The notes under the pieces: model-generated
The model's input: only the letters and a program-made list of their open reading frames with translations
The model's database searches: none
Told to the model about the DNA's origin: nothing
Shown here: piece by piece, positions 18,977 through 28,611 of the stretch
How the letters are laid out: every line of letters begins with the position of its first letter
How positions within the stretch are numbered: the first letter of the stretch is position 1
Source: Pseudomaricurvus hydrocarbonicus
GTDB lineage: Bacteria; Pseudomonadota; Gammaproteobacteria; Pseudomonadales; Cellvibrionaceae
Direction of reading: 5' to 3'
DNA length: 64,000 bases
Assembly (NCBI RefSeq): GCF_011602365.1
Contig: NZ_JAAONZ010000021.1
Span: 1-64,000, forward strand
Program-made: the position numbers and the translations under genes

Positions 18977-20227
18977 ATGTTAACAAAATCAAATTACCCA
19001 CGACTGCTGCTGTTAGGCCTGGCGGTCGGCGCCCCCCTGAGCCAGCAAGTGCACGCTGCCGGCTTTCAGCTCAACGAGCACAGCACTTCGGGGTTGGGTC
19101 GCGCGTTTGCCGGTGAAGCCGCCTTCGGCGACAACGCCGCCGCCATTGGTCGCAACCCGGCGCTGGGCACACAATTTGACAGCATCCATGTTGCTGGCGG
19201 TGTCACTCATATCAATCCCGAGGTCGATGCCGAAGGATCAGTGGAATACGCCGTCGCTCCGGGTGTTCCATTCGATGCGGATCGTACCGACTTTTCCCCC
19301 GAGGCCTGGGTCCCCAACGCTTACTTCGTACAGCCCATTAATGATCGCTGGAGCTGGGGCCTGTCACTGAACTCCCACTTCGGTCTCAGTACCCATTTCG
19401 GCGACCAGTACAACGCGTCTGATCTGGCTGACGAAGCCGAGATCATCACCTACAACATTAACCCCAGCGTCGCCTATGAACTCAGTGACAGTGTCAGCCT
19501 GGGGCTGGGGGTCAGCCTGGTCAAAGCCGAAGCCACCTTTGGGACCTCTCTGCCATACAGCATGAAAGGCGCACAAGTTCTTAAGCTGGAAGGCGACGAT
19601 ACGACGTTCGGCTGGAATGCGGGCATCACCTGGCAACCCAGTGACGCGTTGCGTGTCGGCTTTGCCTACCGCAGCGAGGTGGACCTGACCCTGGAAGGGG
19701 ATTCAACCTCAGATCTGGTGCCGACCTACGATCAGGGCGGATCGCTGGACCTGACCTTACCCGCCGGTGCGGAGCTGTCGGCGATCTATCAGTTGACGCC
19801 GGCCTGGACCCTCTCCGCCAGCGCGCAGTGGACGGAGTGGAGCGTGTTTGAAGAATTGGAAGTGAACTTCGACAACGGCATGGATCAGCACTTAAAAGAC
19901 GAAAACTTTAACAACAACATGCGCTACAGCGTCGGCGCCACCTATGACATCAATCCTCAGTGGACCGCGCGTTTTGGTATTGCTTACGATGAAAGCGCCG
20001 TCAGTGCAGAATACCGCTCACTGAGCATTCCCGACACGGACCGGGTTTGGTACAGCGCCGGCTTCACCTATAACGTCGACCAGCACCTGAGTGTGGATGT
20101 CGCCGCCACCTTCATCGACGGGGAAGAAGTGGATGTCACCGAAACGTCTTCACTGGGCTCGGTGTTCACCGGCACCACCCACGGTGATGCAAAAATCTTC
20201 GGGGTGTCGGTCAACTATACCTTTTAA
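18977..20227 (+). CDS. fadL: FadL-family outer membrane transporter
   Basis: 416 residues from the ATG at 18977; upstream in-frame starts would bury the signal peptide. Signal peptide LLLLGLAVGAPLSQQVHAA, then AGFQLNEHSTSGLGRAFAG, the classic FadL/TodX N-terminal hatch. FadL-type beta-barrel with GAAFGDNAA-like plug and LGLGVSLVKAEATFGT strands, ending in YTF (C-terminal Phe for BAM recognition). Family members import long-chain fatty acids or aromatic hydrocarbons; the substrate cannot be read here. The stop lies in a duplicated 16-bp unit. Confidence 0.9.
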   Translation: MLTKSNYPRLLLLGLAVGAPLSQQVHAAGFQLNEHSTSGLGRAFAGEAAFGDNAAAIGRNPALGTQFDSIHVAGGVTHINPEVDAEGSVEYAVAPGVPFDADRTDFSPEAWVPNAYFVQPINDRWSWGLSLNSHFGLSTHFGDQYNASDLADEAEIITYNINPSVAYELSDSVSLGLGVSLVKAEATFGTSLPYSMKGAQVLKLEGDDTTFGWNAGITWQPSDALRVGFAYRSEVDLTLEGDSTSDLVPTYDQGGSLDLTLPAGAELSAIYQLTPAWTLSASAQWTEWSVFEELEVNFDNGMDQHLKDENFNNNMRYSVGATYDINPQWTARFGIAYDESAVSAEYRSLSIPDTDRVWYSAGFTYNVDQHLSVDVAATFIDGEEVDVTETSSLGSVFTGTTHGDAKIFGVSVNYTF

Positions 20228-20251
20228 CGACCTGGCCTTTTAACGACCAGA
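20220..20251 (+). repeat. 16-bp duplication including the fadL stop
   Basis: CCTTTTAACGACCTGG (20220-20235) is followed directly by CCTTTTAACGACCAGA (20236-20251). The first copy contains the TAA stop of the fadL-type gene. The core TTTTAACGAC also occurs in the 15-bp repeat after the TonB receptor at 51464-51493. Confidence 0.8.
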
Positions 20252-20292
20252 CCGCATAAGGCCGGCCACCAGCAGCCTGGAAAATCGCGGCC

Positions 20293-20352
20293 GAAAAAAA
20301 CCGCAGTTGCTTTAACCGATAACCTCTATCGTTAAAGCACTGCGGTTTTTTC
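20293..20352. terminator. Bidirectional terminator between fadL and mscS genes
   Basis: A long inverted repeat: AACCGCAGTTGCTTTAACCGATA on the left and TATCGTTAAAGCACTGCGGTT on the right, with A-run before and T-run after. It can stop transcription from both converging genes. Confidence 0.9.
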
Positions 20353-20392
20353 ATGGGCCCGGATTGCAACAGCCGCTCACAGCCTGGCGGAA

Positions 20393-21427
20393 TCAACCCT
20401 CGGTTTGAGCCGTATCCAGTACCGCAATAGCCCGCTTTAACGCCTTGAGCCGGCGCAACTTGCGAGATTTTAAAGCGTCGGTATCGGGTTCATTACCGCT
20501 GTCCATCGCCTTCAGTTCCAGCTTCAGTTCATTGTAACTTTCTTTCAATTCATTCAGCTGTTGCGCCCGCTCTGCCTTATCAAAAATCAAACTTTCCGGC
20601 CCTATTTCGGCGGGATTATCGGGAATCACAAAAGACCGCTGGGGAATCACATCACTGTTGATCTGTCGCTGATTCATAAACGCCGGTGAAACAATTTCAA
20701 TATTCTGTTCGTGCAACCGATCCATCATTTTCTTGCGCAACATAGAGCGTGATGACAACAGGTGCTTCACCTGCTTTAAAAAACCGGCAACGCGGTATTT
20801 CACCGAGTAATCGCCCAGGTCCATCACGTACACAAACGGTTCTTCCAGATTAGCATCGGTGGCCGCCTGCAACAGCATGGCTTCAATCAGATGGTGGTCT
20901 ACGTCATAACCCAGCGTCACCTCGGCCGACACCACGGTGCCATCGGCGTGCACCACCTTCACCGGATGGGATGAAATAAACAGGTTCGGCACCGACAGCA
21001 AATCCCGGTCTTCGGTTTGAATCTCGGTCTGGAACAAACCCTGCTCGGTCACCCGGCCAAAATACTCATTAACCTGTATAAAGTCCCCCGGTGAAAATTT
21101 GTTTTCCGAACGGATCATAAACCCGGCCATCGCATTGGCGGCAACGGTCGGGGACGACAAGGTTAATACAGCGGTAAACACCAACCCCATTAACGTCAGT
21201 AATTGCCCCCGGGTGCCGCTGTCCAAAGGCAGCGTTAATACCAGCCCCAGTCCAGCTAACAACACCAGCACAATCACCAGGATCTGATTGCGAAAGCGAT
21301 AGTGTTTCGATTGCGTCAGTGAACGCAAATTTATCAGTTTGATAAACCCCGCAGCCACTAACAGCAACAGCAGCGAATACCCATAATCGCGGGTCAACTG
21401 CTCGGTCATGCTTACAAAGTCGGCCAT
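20393..21427 (-). CDS. MscS-family mechanosensitive channel
   Basis: 344 residues. Three hydrophobic helices: about 14-34, 47-66 and 75-105. The last includes LTLSSPTVAANAMAGFMI, the pore-lining TM3 of MscS. The beta domain follows at FSPGDFIQVNEYFGRVTEQG, then VPNLFISSHPVKV. The C-terminus is charged and helical (LNELKESYNELKLELKAM). Members relieve hypo-osmotic turgor; some act as regulated small-ion channels. Monocistronic, converging on the fadL-type gene. Confidence 0.88.
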   Translation of the reverse strand: MADFVSMTEQLTRDYGYSLLLLLVAAGFIKLINLRSLTQSKHYRFRNQILVIVLVLLAGLGLVLTLPLDSGTRGQLLTLMGLVFTAVLTLSSPTVAANAMAGFMIRSENKFSPGDFIQVNEYFGRVTEQGLFQTEIQTEDRDLLSVPNLFISSHPVKVVHADGTVVSAEVTLGYDVDHHLIEAMLLQAATDANLEEPFVYVMDLGDYSVKYRVAGFLKQVKHLLSSRSMLRKKMMDRLHEQNIEIVSPAFMNQRQINSDVIPQRSFVIPDNPAEIGPESLIFDKAERAQQLNELKESYNELKLELKAMDSGNEPDTDALKSRKLRRLKALKRAIAVLDTAQTEG

Positions 21428-21640
21428 GCTTATCCTTAACGTGGGGGACAGGTGTTAAGCAGACTAATTCCAGCGCCCGTCTATTGCAACTCAGGTGAAA
21501 TTAAGAGCGCCGCATGGAGTCAATGACAGTACAAAAATACCACAGCTATCGCCGCGGGCCGATCACTGCCAGCAGGCCGATTCCGTCCACCAGCCAATTC
21601 CCGTACAATGCGTTTTTCACCACCACGACCTAGATTGACT

Positions 21641-23122
21641 ATGAAATACCGAGACCTGCGCGATTTTATGGACATGCTGGAAAAACGCGGCGAACTGAAA
21701 CGTATCTCAGTGCCCGTTGATCCCAACCTGGAAATGACCGAAATCTGCGATCGCACTCTGCGCGCAGGTGGCCCGGCACTGCTGTTTGAAAACCCGGTAG
21801 GGCACACCACACCGGTGTTGGCCAACCTGTTTGGCACCCCGGAGCGAGTAGCGCTGGGCATGGGGGAAGAGTCCATTGGAGCCCTGCGCGAAGTGGGGGA
21901 ACTGCTGGCCTTTTTGAAAGAGCCGGAGCCGCCCAAAGGTTTGAAAGACGTCTGGCAAAAAATGCCGCTGTTCAAACAGGTGCTCAACATGGGCCCCAAG
22001 CAAGTCAGCAAGGCCGCCTGCCAACAGGTGGTGATCGAAAAAGATCAGGTCGATCTGTATCAGCTGCCCATTCAAACCTGCTGGCCCGGCGACGCCGCGC
22101 CCCTGGTGACCTGGCCCCTGGTGATCACCCGCGGCCCGCATAAAGAACGGCAAAACCTGGGCATCTACCGCATGCAATTGATCGGCAAAAACCGCCTGAT
22201 CATGCGCTGGCTCTCTCATCGCGGCGGCGCCCTGGATTTTCGCGAATGGCAACAACAGAACCCGGGGCAGCCTTATCCGGTCTCGGTAGCTCTCGGTGCC
22301 GACCCCGCCACCATACTCGGCGCAGTGACACCGGTGCCGGACACTCTCAGTGAGTACGCCTTTGCCGGTCTGTTGCGCGGCGGCAAAACCGAAGTGGTGA
22401 AAAGCAAGCTCAATGACCTGCAGGTGCCGGCCTCGGCGGAATTTGTGCTCGAAGGCCATATCTACCCCGATGACATGGCCGATGAAGGCCCCTTCGGCGA
22501 CCACACCGGCTATTACAACGAAGTGGATCGCTTTCCGGTGTTTACCGTGGAAACCATCACCCATCGCAAAGACCCCATTTATCACAGCACCTACACTGGC
22601 CGCCCGCCCGATGAACCGGCGGTACTGGGGCTGGCGTTGAACGAGGTGTTCGTGCCGATTTTGAAGAAACAATTTCCCGAAATTGTCGACTTCTATCTGC
22701 CACCGGAAGGGTGCTCCTACCGCATGGCGGTAGTCACCATGAAAAAACAATACCCGGGGCACGCCAAGCGGGTGATGATGGGAGTCTGGTCGTTTCTGCG
22801 TCAGTTTATGTACACCAAATTTGTCATTGTCACTGACGATGACGTCAACGCCCGCGACTGGAAGGACGTGATCTGGGCCATCACCACCCGCATGGATCCC
22901 ATCCGCGACACCACGCTGGTGGACAATACCCCCATCGATTATCTGGATTTCGCTTCCCCGGTCTCGGGCCTTGGCTCAAAAATGGGCCTGGACGCCACCA
23001 ATAAGTGGCCCGGAGAAACCGACCGGGAGTGGGGCAAAACCATTGAAATGGATCAGGCGGTGAAAGATCGCGTGGACGAGCTGTGGGACTCGCTGGGCAT
23101 TACCGCTGGCACCGCTCAGTAG
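21641..23122 (+). CDS. ubiD: UbiD, 3-octaprenyl-4-hydroxybenzoate decarboxylase
   Basis: Prenylated-FMN-dependent decarboxylase of ubiquinone synthesis. 493 residues from ATG 21641 ([19 protein letters not shown], the conserved start). Motifs: [73 protein letters not shown] and [12 protein letters not shown]. Needs flavin prenyltransferase UbiX, not in the window. Follows rho in Pseudomonas too. Confidence 0.97.
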   Translation: MKYRDLRDFMDMLEKRGELKRISVPVDPNLEMTEICDRTLRAGGPALLFENPVGHTTPVLANLFGTPERVALGMGEESIGALREVGELLAFLKEPEPPKGLKDVWQKMPLFKQVLNMGPKQVSKAACQQVVIEKDQVDLYQLPIQTCWPGDAAPLVTWPLVITRGPHKERQNLGIYRMQLIGKNRLIMRWLSHRGGALDFREWQQQNPGQPYPVSVALGADPATILGAVTPVPDTLSEYAFAGLLRGGKTEVVKSKLNDLQVPASAEFVLEGHIYPDDMADEGPFGDHTGYYNEVDRFPVFTVETITHRKDPIYHSTYTGRPPDEPAVLGLALNEVFVPILKKQFPEIVDFYLPPEGCSYRMAVVTMKKQYPGHAKRVMMGVWSFLRQFMYTKFVIVTDDDVNARDWKDVIWAITTRMDPIRDTTLVDNTPIDYLDFASPVSGLGSKMGLDATNKWPGETDREWGKTIEMDQAVKDRVDELWDSLGITAGTAQ

Positions 23123-23312
23123 GGGAGACACCTCAATCGCGGCTCGCCACCGCAGGGGACACCGCCTTGGTAGAGCATCATGCGTCAGGCCTTGACGCAT
23201 GATTCACATTCCCCCAAATACCTTGAGCTATCCAACAATCCAGCAGCTTGGGGCTTGGAAGTTAATGGGTGTCCTGCTACCTTTAAAATTCCAATTAACT
23301 GAGGCGATGACT

Positions 23313-23717
23313 ATGACTGAAATAAAAACCGGGACTCTAATAAAAACCAAAACCCTCGTAAAAACCGCACTGCTGTGCCTCACGCTGGGTAGCGGCTACA
23401 GCTTCGCAGACTGTTCCAGCCCCACCGCGCCAACTATCCCCGATGGCAAAACCGCGAGCATGGACGAAATGCTGGCCAGCAAGAAAGCCATTGGCGACTT
23501 TCAGGCGGCCAATACGGAATATCTGGGCTGCATGGATAAAAAAATGGCCGCAGTCAAAGCAACCACTGCCGAGGGTAGTGCCGAAGACATGGCCAAGGCT
23601 CAGGCCCAAATGGGCAAGCTGACCGATGATTACAACAAATCAGTGGATACCGAAAAAGCGCTCGCCGAACAATTCAACAGCGCCATCCGCGAGTTTAAGG
23701 CCGCGGCCAAGAAATAA
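23313..23717 (+). CDS. Small secreted protein, family not recognised
   Basis: 134 residues from the ATG at 23313, chosen because GAGG lies eight bases upstream (an ATG at 23307 is too close to it). Signal peptide: TLVKTALLCLTLGSGYSFA, cleavage before DCSSPTAPTIPDG. The mature part of about 100 residues is helical, rich in Ala, Lys and Asp, with two cysteines (DCSS and LGCMDK), and reads like a small periplasmic helical protein with AKAQAQMGKLTDDYNKSVD. Function unknown. Confidence 0.75.
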   Translation: MTEIKTGTLIKTKTLVKTALLCLTLGSGYSFADCSSPTAPTIPDGKTASMDEMLASKKAIGDFQAANTEYLGCMDKKMAAVKATTAEGSAEDMAKAQAQMGKLTDDYNKSVDTEKALAEQFNSAIREFKAAAKK

Positions 23718-23796
23718 TTCCCTCAACACTATCGCCAGGCACGAATGACACAGCCCTGTGCAGCTGGCGATAGTGCGGATCGCGACGGATTCCCCT

Positions 23797-24009
23797 ATGG
23801 ACACAGCAACCATCACCTGGAGCCTCTTGTTCAGCTCCGCCGGTCTGGGTTATTTTTTCTACGGCAGACGACAAAATCACAAACTCGCCTTTTACAGCGG
23901 CATAGGTTTGATGGTCTACCCGTATTTCATGGGCACCACGGCGGCACTGCTGACGGTGGGCGTCCTGCTGATGGCAGCACCGTTTGTGCTGAAATCCTAT
24001 CTCCCGTAA
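23797..24009 (+). CDS. Small inner-membrane protein (70 aa)
   Basis: Two hydrophobic helices: about 6-22 (ITWSLLFSSAGLGYFFYG) and 30-66 (FYSGIGLMVYPYFMGTTAAL and on), joined by GRRQNHKLA, a positive-inside loop. Closely similar short proteins are widespread in gammaproteobacteria, sometimes labelled amino acid transport protein without evidence. ATG 23797 gives the family-like start MDTATITWSLLFSS. Function unknown. Confidence 0.7.
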   Translation: MDTATITWSLLFSSAGLGYFFYGRRQNHKLAFYSGIGLMVYPYFMGTTAALLTVGVLLMAAPFVLKSYLP

Positions 24010-24150
24010 AGGTGACTGTTTGCAGCACATCACCGTCGTGGCACTGGCTGTCGCGCACACGCCCTTGAAACCATAAAGCCGCTCGGCCATGACTGCGCTG
24101 GATCGGTGCGGGACCCGGACTGACGTGCGGGAGGTTAAAGCTGCGGGCGA

Positions 24151-24561
24151 TCAGCCACGGTGATGTTGAAACACATCCCAGAGGACAACGCCCCACACAA
24201 ACACCATCAGCGACAAGGCCACCAGCACAGCGGCAGAGCCCAGATCTTTGGCCGCACCGCTGAGGTGGTGCGCTTCCGGGCCGATGCGATCAATCGCCGC
24301 TTCGATGGCACTGTTGAGCAGCTCCACAATAATCACGATCGCCATCACCGCCACCAGCATAATTTTCGTCAAGCTGCTGACCTCCAGCCACAGGGCCAGG
24401 GGTAGCAAAATGGCACAGGCGGTCAGCTCTTGCCGGAACGCCGCTTCATGGGCCCAGGCCGCTTTAAATCCTTTGAGGGAATACCCAAACGCATTGATGA
24501 TGCGCCGCAACCCTGTTTTGCCTTTTACCGGAGTGCTCTTCAGCTTATTGGCATTCACCAC
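24151..24561 (-). CDS. dgkA: Diacylglycerol kinase DgkA
   Basis: Inner-membrane enzyme recycling diacylglycerol from lipid A / membrane-derived oligosaccharide synthesis to phosphatidate. 136 residues with an N-terminal amphipathic region (GLRRIINAFGYSLKGFKAAW), three helices and the signature VELLNSAIEAAIDRIGPE followed by HLSGAAKDLGSAAVLVAL. Slightly longer than E. coli DgkA at the N-terminus. Confidence 0.96.
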   Translation of the reverse strand: MVNANKLKSTPVKGKTGLRRIINAFGYSLKGFKAAWAHEAAFRQELTACAILLPLALWLEVSSLTKIMLVAVMAIVIIVELLNSAIEAAIDRIGPEAHHLSGAAKDLGSAAVLVALSLMVFVWGVVLWDVFQHHRG

Positions 24562-24610
24562 TTAGTCTCCCACCGTTAACCCAAACCCGCCGTCGACCAG
24601 AATCACGGGC

Positions 24611-24722
24611 AATGTATCTCCAACAATGTATCTCCAACAATGTATCTCCAAAAACGTATCTCAGACAACCGATCACTGATAACTTATCACCGACAACGTA
24701 TCACCGGGAAAGGATCAGCAAC
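24611..24722 (+). repeat. 14-bp tandem repeat array, eight copies
   Basis: Eight head-to-tail 14-base units: AATGTATCTCCAAC twice, AATGTATCTCCAAA, AACGTATCTCAGAC, AACCGATCACTGAT, AACTTATCACCGAC, AACGTATCACCGGG, AAAGGATCAGCAAC. Units decay steadily from left to right, the pattern expected when new copies arise at the dgkA-proximal end. Confidence 0.9.
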
Positions 24723-24797
24723 CACGGCCGGCGACTCATTTTGTCGAGAGCCAAAGCGGTGACGCTGCAAAGCTGTAGAGTTGTAGTGGGTTTGTGT

Positions 24798-24851
24798 GAC
24801 GCCCGGATGACAACCCGGCTTGTTGTGAAAAAGTCGGGTTGTCATCGGGTC
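24798..24851. other. Long stem-loop between hemY and dgkA
   Basis: GACGCCCGGATGACAACCCG pairs with CGGGTTGTCATCGGGTC, about 16 pairs with two single-base bulges and a 13-base loop. On the minus strand (downstream of hemY) the loop holds TTTTT, but no T-run follows the stem. It may end or protect the haem operon transcript. Confidence 0.6.
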
Positions 24852-24900
24852 AAGAACGTGGCCACACCAAGAGGGAGACAGAGCGTCTGGTGGGGACGAA

Positions 24901-26115
24901 TTAGTGATGCGGCATGGGCAGCTCGGGCAATTGATCCGCGGTCATCAGCAGGCCTTTCTGATAATACTCGGTACTGCTTTCGTGTTCGCCCAAATTGGCC
25001 AGCAAGCGCGCCATCTCGGCATAGGCTTCGGGGCTTGCCTGAATTTTCAGGCAGTGATCAAAATAGTCACGCGCCTTGCCCCACAACTCATTGCGCATGG
25101 AAAGCCGTCCCAAGGTCAATAATAACGCGCTGTTGCCCGGGCGCTCTTTGACCCAGCCTTCCGCTTTCAGCAATTGGCGACTGGCATCGGTGTTCCTCAA
25201 CAGGCCATAGCGCAAGATCAGTTGATCGTTCCAGTCCGATTGCAGCGCTTTTCTCAACACCACTTCCGCGGCTGAAGATTCACCTTCACGCTCCAGCAGG
25301 TCTACGTAGATCAACAACAGCTCAGGGTGAGATTGCCACTGTTTGGGAATCTGGTGCCAGACCGCTTGAATCGCCTCCACCCCGGAACTGGATTGACCCG
25401 CTCGCTGCAGCAACTTGCGATACAGCAGGCTCGTCAACTCCGTTAGCTCTTCTTCACTCAAGGTGGATTGCCGGCGCAATTGAGGCAATATTTTTTCCAG
25501 CGATTCCCAGTCCTGCAGGTGTACATAGACCTGGCGCAACATATCCAGTACCACCGGATGTTTAGGCGCAAGCTTGCGGGCTCGCTCCAGCGTCGCGGCA
25601 CAGGATTCGTATTTTTTGCCCAGCATTTGCATCCGCGCCTGCGCCAGCGCGATGGCCAGGCCGGCATTGGGATCCGCTTTCTCGGCTTTGGCCAACAATG
25701 CGTTGGCTTGTTGTTCGTCACCCAACTCGTAAGCACTGCGCGCCGCTGCCAGATAATTCAACAGCGGTGCCTGCGCATTGGGCGCTGAACGATTCAACCG
25801 GCGCAGGGCGGGTCGCCAATCGCCTTCAATAAAACTCAGCAGGCCGGCGGAAGTATTTTTCTGCGCCCGACGCTCACTGCCGACCCACAGGCGATTCACC
25901 TGTTTGCCGACACTGCGTGCGCCGCCAATCAAAATCCGGTGACTGACCCAGTACAAGAACAGCAACAGCAGCAAACACACCAGCGCAAACCAAAGACTCA
26001 TCTCCACCGAGGTCTTGCCCACCACCACCAGCAGATAACTGGGGTGATCACCAACCCACTGATAAAACCAGGTGCCGCCCAGCAGGCAAACGACAAACAG
26101 GAAAAAATATTTCAT
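24901..26115 (-). CDS. hemY: HemY, membrane TPR protein of the haem operon
   Basis: 404 residues. Two N-terminal membrane helices (about 4-20 and 39-57) then the HemY_N region and tetratricopeptide-type helical repeats through the rest (ALLAKAEKADPNAGLAIALA, LERARKLAPKHPVVLDMLRQ). Bound in the inner membrane with the TPR part probably cytoplasmic; thought to scaffold late haem steps, mechanism unsettled. The ATG overlaps the hemX stop by one base (TGATG), so the two are translationally coupled. A long hairpin lies just downstream. Confidence 0.92.
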   Translation of the reverse strand: MKYFFLFVVCLLGGTWFYQWVGDHPSYLLVVVGKTSVEMSLWFALVCLLLLLFLYWVSHRILIGGARSVGKQVNRLWVGSERRAQKNTSAGLLSFIEGDWRPALRRLNRSAPNAQAPLLNYLAAARSAYELGDEQQANALLAKAEKADPNAGLAIALAQARMQMLGKKYESCAATLERARKLAPKHPVVLDMLRQVYVHLQDWESLEKILPQLRRQSTLSEEELTELTSLLYRKLLQRAGQSSSGVEAIQAVWHQIPKQWQSHPELLLIYVDLLEREGESSAAEVVLRKALQSDWNDQLILRYGLLRNTDASRQLLKAEGWVKERPGNSALLLTLGRLSMRNELWGKARDYFDHCLKIQASPEAYAEMARLLANLGEHESSTEYYQKGLLMTADQLPELPMPHH

Positions 26116-27446
26116 CACTGTTGCGCCTCGCTGTCGGCGGCCGGATCCAGTTGCGGCCGGCCCGCTTTCTTATCCAGCAAATGCAATTCAGACAGGTAAT
26201 TCTGCAACGCCAGCAGAGAACCGGAAATATCCGGCAGCGCAATCACGACATTCTTCTCAGACAGGGCCTGCAATTCGCCCGCAATGATGTCCGCTTTGGC
26301 ATTATTGGGAAAATACTGGCGCAGCTGCGCTACCGCCTGCTGCAAGCTGTGATGATAAATCGTGCTCTCTTCACGCAGCATCGCCAACTGGGCCTGCTCC
26401 AGGTGAAAGCGCAGGTTTTGCCGCAGGTAATGGCCGCTGTCCGGGGGCAGCAGGGGTTCTACCGGTTGATCGTGATGGTGGATACGCACCTGGTGCTTCA
26501 ACTTATCCATGGCCACCCAGAATTGCGCCTTGACCCGGGTCCACACAGAGCGCACGTCGACACTGTCGTTTTGCCACACGTCCGGGGATTGTGAGCGGTC
26601 GGCATCATCGGGGTTATCGTCCAGCGATGTGTTCGCCAGCACCGGCAGCAGCGGTAATTTGTCAATCTGATCCGCCAGTGCGGACAACTCCAGGTACAGG
26701 CCGCTGCGGTCTACAGTGGGGGTCAGTTTTAACTCCGCCAGGTCCCGGGCGACTTTTTCCCGCACCGCAAACAGGTCCACATCGCCAATCTCTTCGAAAA
26801 TTTGATCGGCGGCTTCCAGTAAGGCCACCGCACCTTCGGTGCCGCGCTCCATCAAGATCCGCTGATTGGCCAGGCGCATTAAATATTCGGCTTCCGCCAA
26901 CAACCAGTCGTCGCGACTGGTGCTCGACAGGCTTTTCAGGCGACGGCTGTGCTGTTCCACCTGCTGCTCAACACCGTTTAAACTGGCACGCCACTGCTCA
27001 ACCTGCGCGGTTTGCTGCTGATCGAGCTGGCCCAGCTCTTTTTGCGTGTCAAACCATTGCTGCTCCTGTTGCTCAAGTTTGGCAACGATCGCTTTCAGAT
27101 CCCGGGTTTGGCCCTCAAACGCATACCAGCCTAAATACGCCAGTGCCGCTCCACCGGCGATCAACAACAGCATCAGCAATAACATCCACCATGGCGTCCT
27201 CGCTTTGACCCCGCTGGAGCCGTCGCGCTTGCCCTTGTCAGCCGTTTGCTTTGGCTCTGCCGCGGCCCTGGATTCGGTGACGGCCGAGGATTGGGAAGAA
27301 GGCGCCGACGTGGCGGCTGCGGACTCGGACTGGGGTGCCGAATCGGATGAAGCGGAAGGAGCCTGCGCAGCATCACCGGAAGTTACCGATCCAGCAGAGC
27401 TGGCCGCTTCATCAGAAGAGGGGTCGTTGTTCTTATCTGTCGTCAT
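26115..27446 (-). CDS. hemX: HemX-family membrane protein
   Basis: 443 residues from ATG 27446. N-terminal 70 residues are low-complexity Ser/Ala/Glu/Pro, then one membrane helix (WWMLLLMLLLIAGGAALAYL, about 85-107) and a long coiled-coil periplasmic or cytoplasmic part (KLEQQEQQWFDTQKELGQLD, LLAEAEYLMRLANQRILMER), the HemX hallmark. Once called uroporphyrinogen-III C-methyltransferase, but no methyltransferase motif is present. Coupled to hemY; 290 bp separate it from hemD. Confidence 0.9.
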   Translation of the reverse strand: MTTDKNNDPSSDEAASSAGSVTSGDAAQAPSASSDSAPQSESAAATSAPSSQSSAVTESRAAAEPKQTADKGKRDGSSGVKARTPWWMLLLMLLLIAGGAALAYLGWYAFEGQTRDLKAIVAKLEQQEQQWFDTQKELGQLDQQQTAQVEQWRASLNGVEQQVEQHSRRLKSLSSTSRDDWLLAEAEYLMRLANQRILMERGTEGAVALLEAADQIFEEIGDVDLFAVREKVARDLAELKLTPTVDRSGLYLELSALADQIDKLPLLPVLANTSLDDNPDDADRSQSPDVWQNDSVDVRSVWTRVKAQFWVAMDKLKHQVRIHHHDQPVEPLLPPDSGHYLRQNLRFHLEQAQLAMLREESTIYHHSLQQAVAQLRQYFPNNAKADIIAGELQALSEKNVVIALPDISGSLLALQNYLSELHLLDKKAGRPQLDPAADSEAQQ

Positions 27447-27737
27447 AACGTATTCCGTAGGTTGGGCACAGCCGCTGTGGGCGCGGTTGCTCTTCATGCA
27501 GCCAAATGGGCGTCATTCATGTAGCCCGTTAGGCGATATCCATCTGCTGGCGATGATGACTGCTCTTCAAAAAAAGCGTGGTTGTTAACATGCCATGATA
27601 CTGAAAGCATGATTGTGCTGACTACTGTGTGCTGATGAAAACTTGCCATGTCGCGCCACTCCCTGACTGAGCGCGACCCGCCCAGAGCGTCCGGGCCGTT
27701 GAACCGTGCTGTACTGACCATTGAAGCCGGCGTTCGG
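27447..27737. other. Gap between hemD and hemX
   Basis: About 290 bases where hemD and hemX normally sit close together. No gene, hairpin or repeat seen. It may contain an internal promoter for hemXY. Confidence 0.4.
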
Positions 27738-28601
27738 TCATGACGGTTGTTGAGCGCGCCAATCGGCCAGGGTGCTTAACATACAGGCGTCTGAGGCATT
27801 TTCTGCCATCACCACATTCGTAAATCCCCACTCCCGCGCCTGCGCGGCAACGCGCTCACCCGGTACCAGTAAGGTTAGTTGTTTCCAGGGTTTTTGGCTG
27901 CAAGAGTCGGTTTGATCGCCTGGCCGGCCCGGGTCCGCCGCTGTCTGGTGCGCGCGAGATGCTATGATCGCCCGCCAGTTGGACAACGTTTCACCGCTGT
28001 GCACCGAGACCACATCCCCGGCTGTTCCCCACCGGCAATGGTCTAAAGCTGCGACCACGCCAGCGGAGGGAAAATGCCGCTGGTACAACTCACAATAATC
28101 CACCTGTGCACCGCGCTCACGCAACACCTCCGCCAACACCGGCCGACCGCCCTGGCCACGGAAGATCACCACTCGCTGGTGGCTCAGATCCTGCAACTGC
28201 GGCAACGCCAGTAACGCTTCGGTATTCATCGACCCGCCGGCCGCCGTCACCTGATACCCGGCGCGTTGCAGGTAGTTGGCGGTGGCACTGCCGACGGCGT
28301 AAAACTGAAGCCCAAGCGGCATTTGCGGCCAGTATTGCTCCAGCCAATCGAGACCGTAGCGAGCCGCGTTTTGACTGACAAAAATACCGTGTTGATAGCG
28401 ACTGACGTCCATCACAATGTTCTTGATCGCCTGGCAGGCGTCTTTTTGCGAAGCCTCCACCGGCACGATCTCCAGCAACGGCACCCGCACCGTCTGCGCA
28501 CCGGCAGCCTGCAGCAGTTGTTGCCACTGGTCCGCCTGCGCCTGCGGGCGGGTAATCAAGACCCGCACACCACTCAACGCAGCGTCTGACAGCTCAGTCA
28601 C
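27738..28601 (-). CDS. hemD: Uroporphyrinogen-III synthase
   Basis: Cyclises hydroxymethylbilane to uroporphyrinogen III. Start taken as GTG at 28601, because GAGG sits eight bases upstream and the next residues run straight into the family start GVRVLITRPQAQADQW; the hemC stop is 10 bases upstream. 287 residues, longer than the usual 245-260. The excess is a Ser/Gln/Pro-rich stretch near residue 240 (HQTAADPGRPGDQTDS) before the conserved LLVPGERVAAQAREWGF. HemD sequences are divergent, so the operon position is a large part of the evidence. Confidence 0.88.
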   Translation of the reverse strand: MTELSDAALSGVRVLITRPQAQADQWQQLLQAAGAQTVRVPLLEIVPVEASQKDACQAIKNIVMDVSRYQHGIFVSQNAARYGLDWLEQYWPQMPLGLQFYAVGSATANYLQRAGYQVTAAGGSMNTEALLALPQLQDLSHQRVVIFRGQGGRPVLAEVLRERGAQVDYCELYQRHFPSAGVVAALDHCRWGTAGDVVSVHSGETLSNWRAIIASRAHQTAADPGRPGDQTDSCSQKPWKQLTLLVPGERVAAQAREWGFTNVVMAENASDACMLSTLADWRAQQPS

Positions 28602-28611
28602 GTCGACCACC

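Noticed and set aside
24611-24722. CRISPR array
   Set aside because: Direct repeats are 14 bp with no unique spacers between them; units are head to tail, and no cas genes are near.
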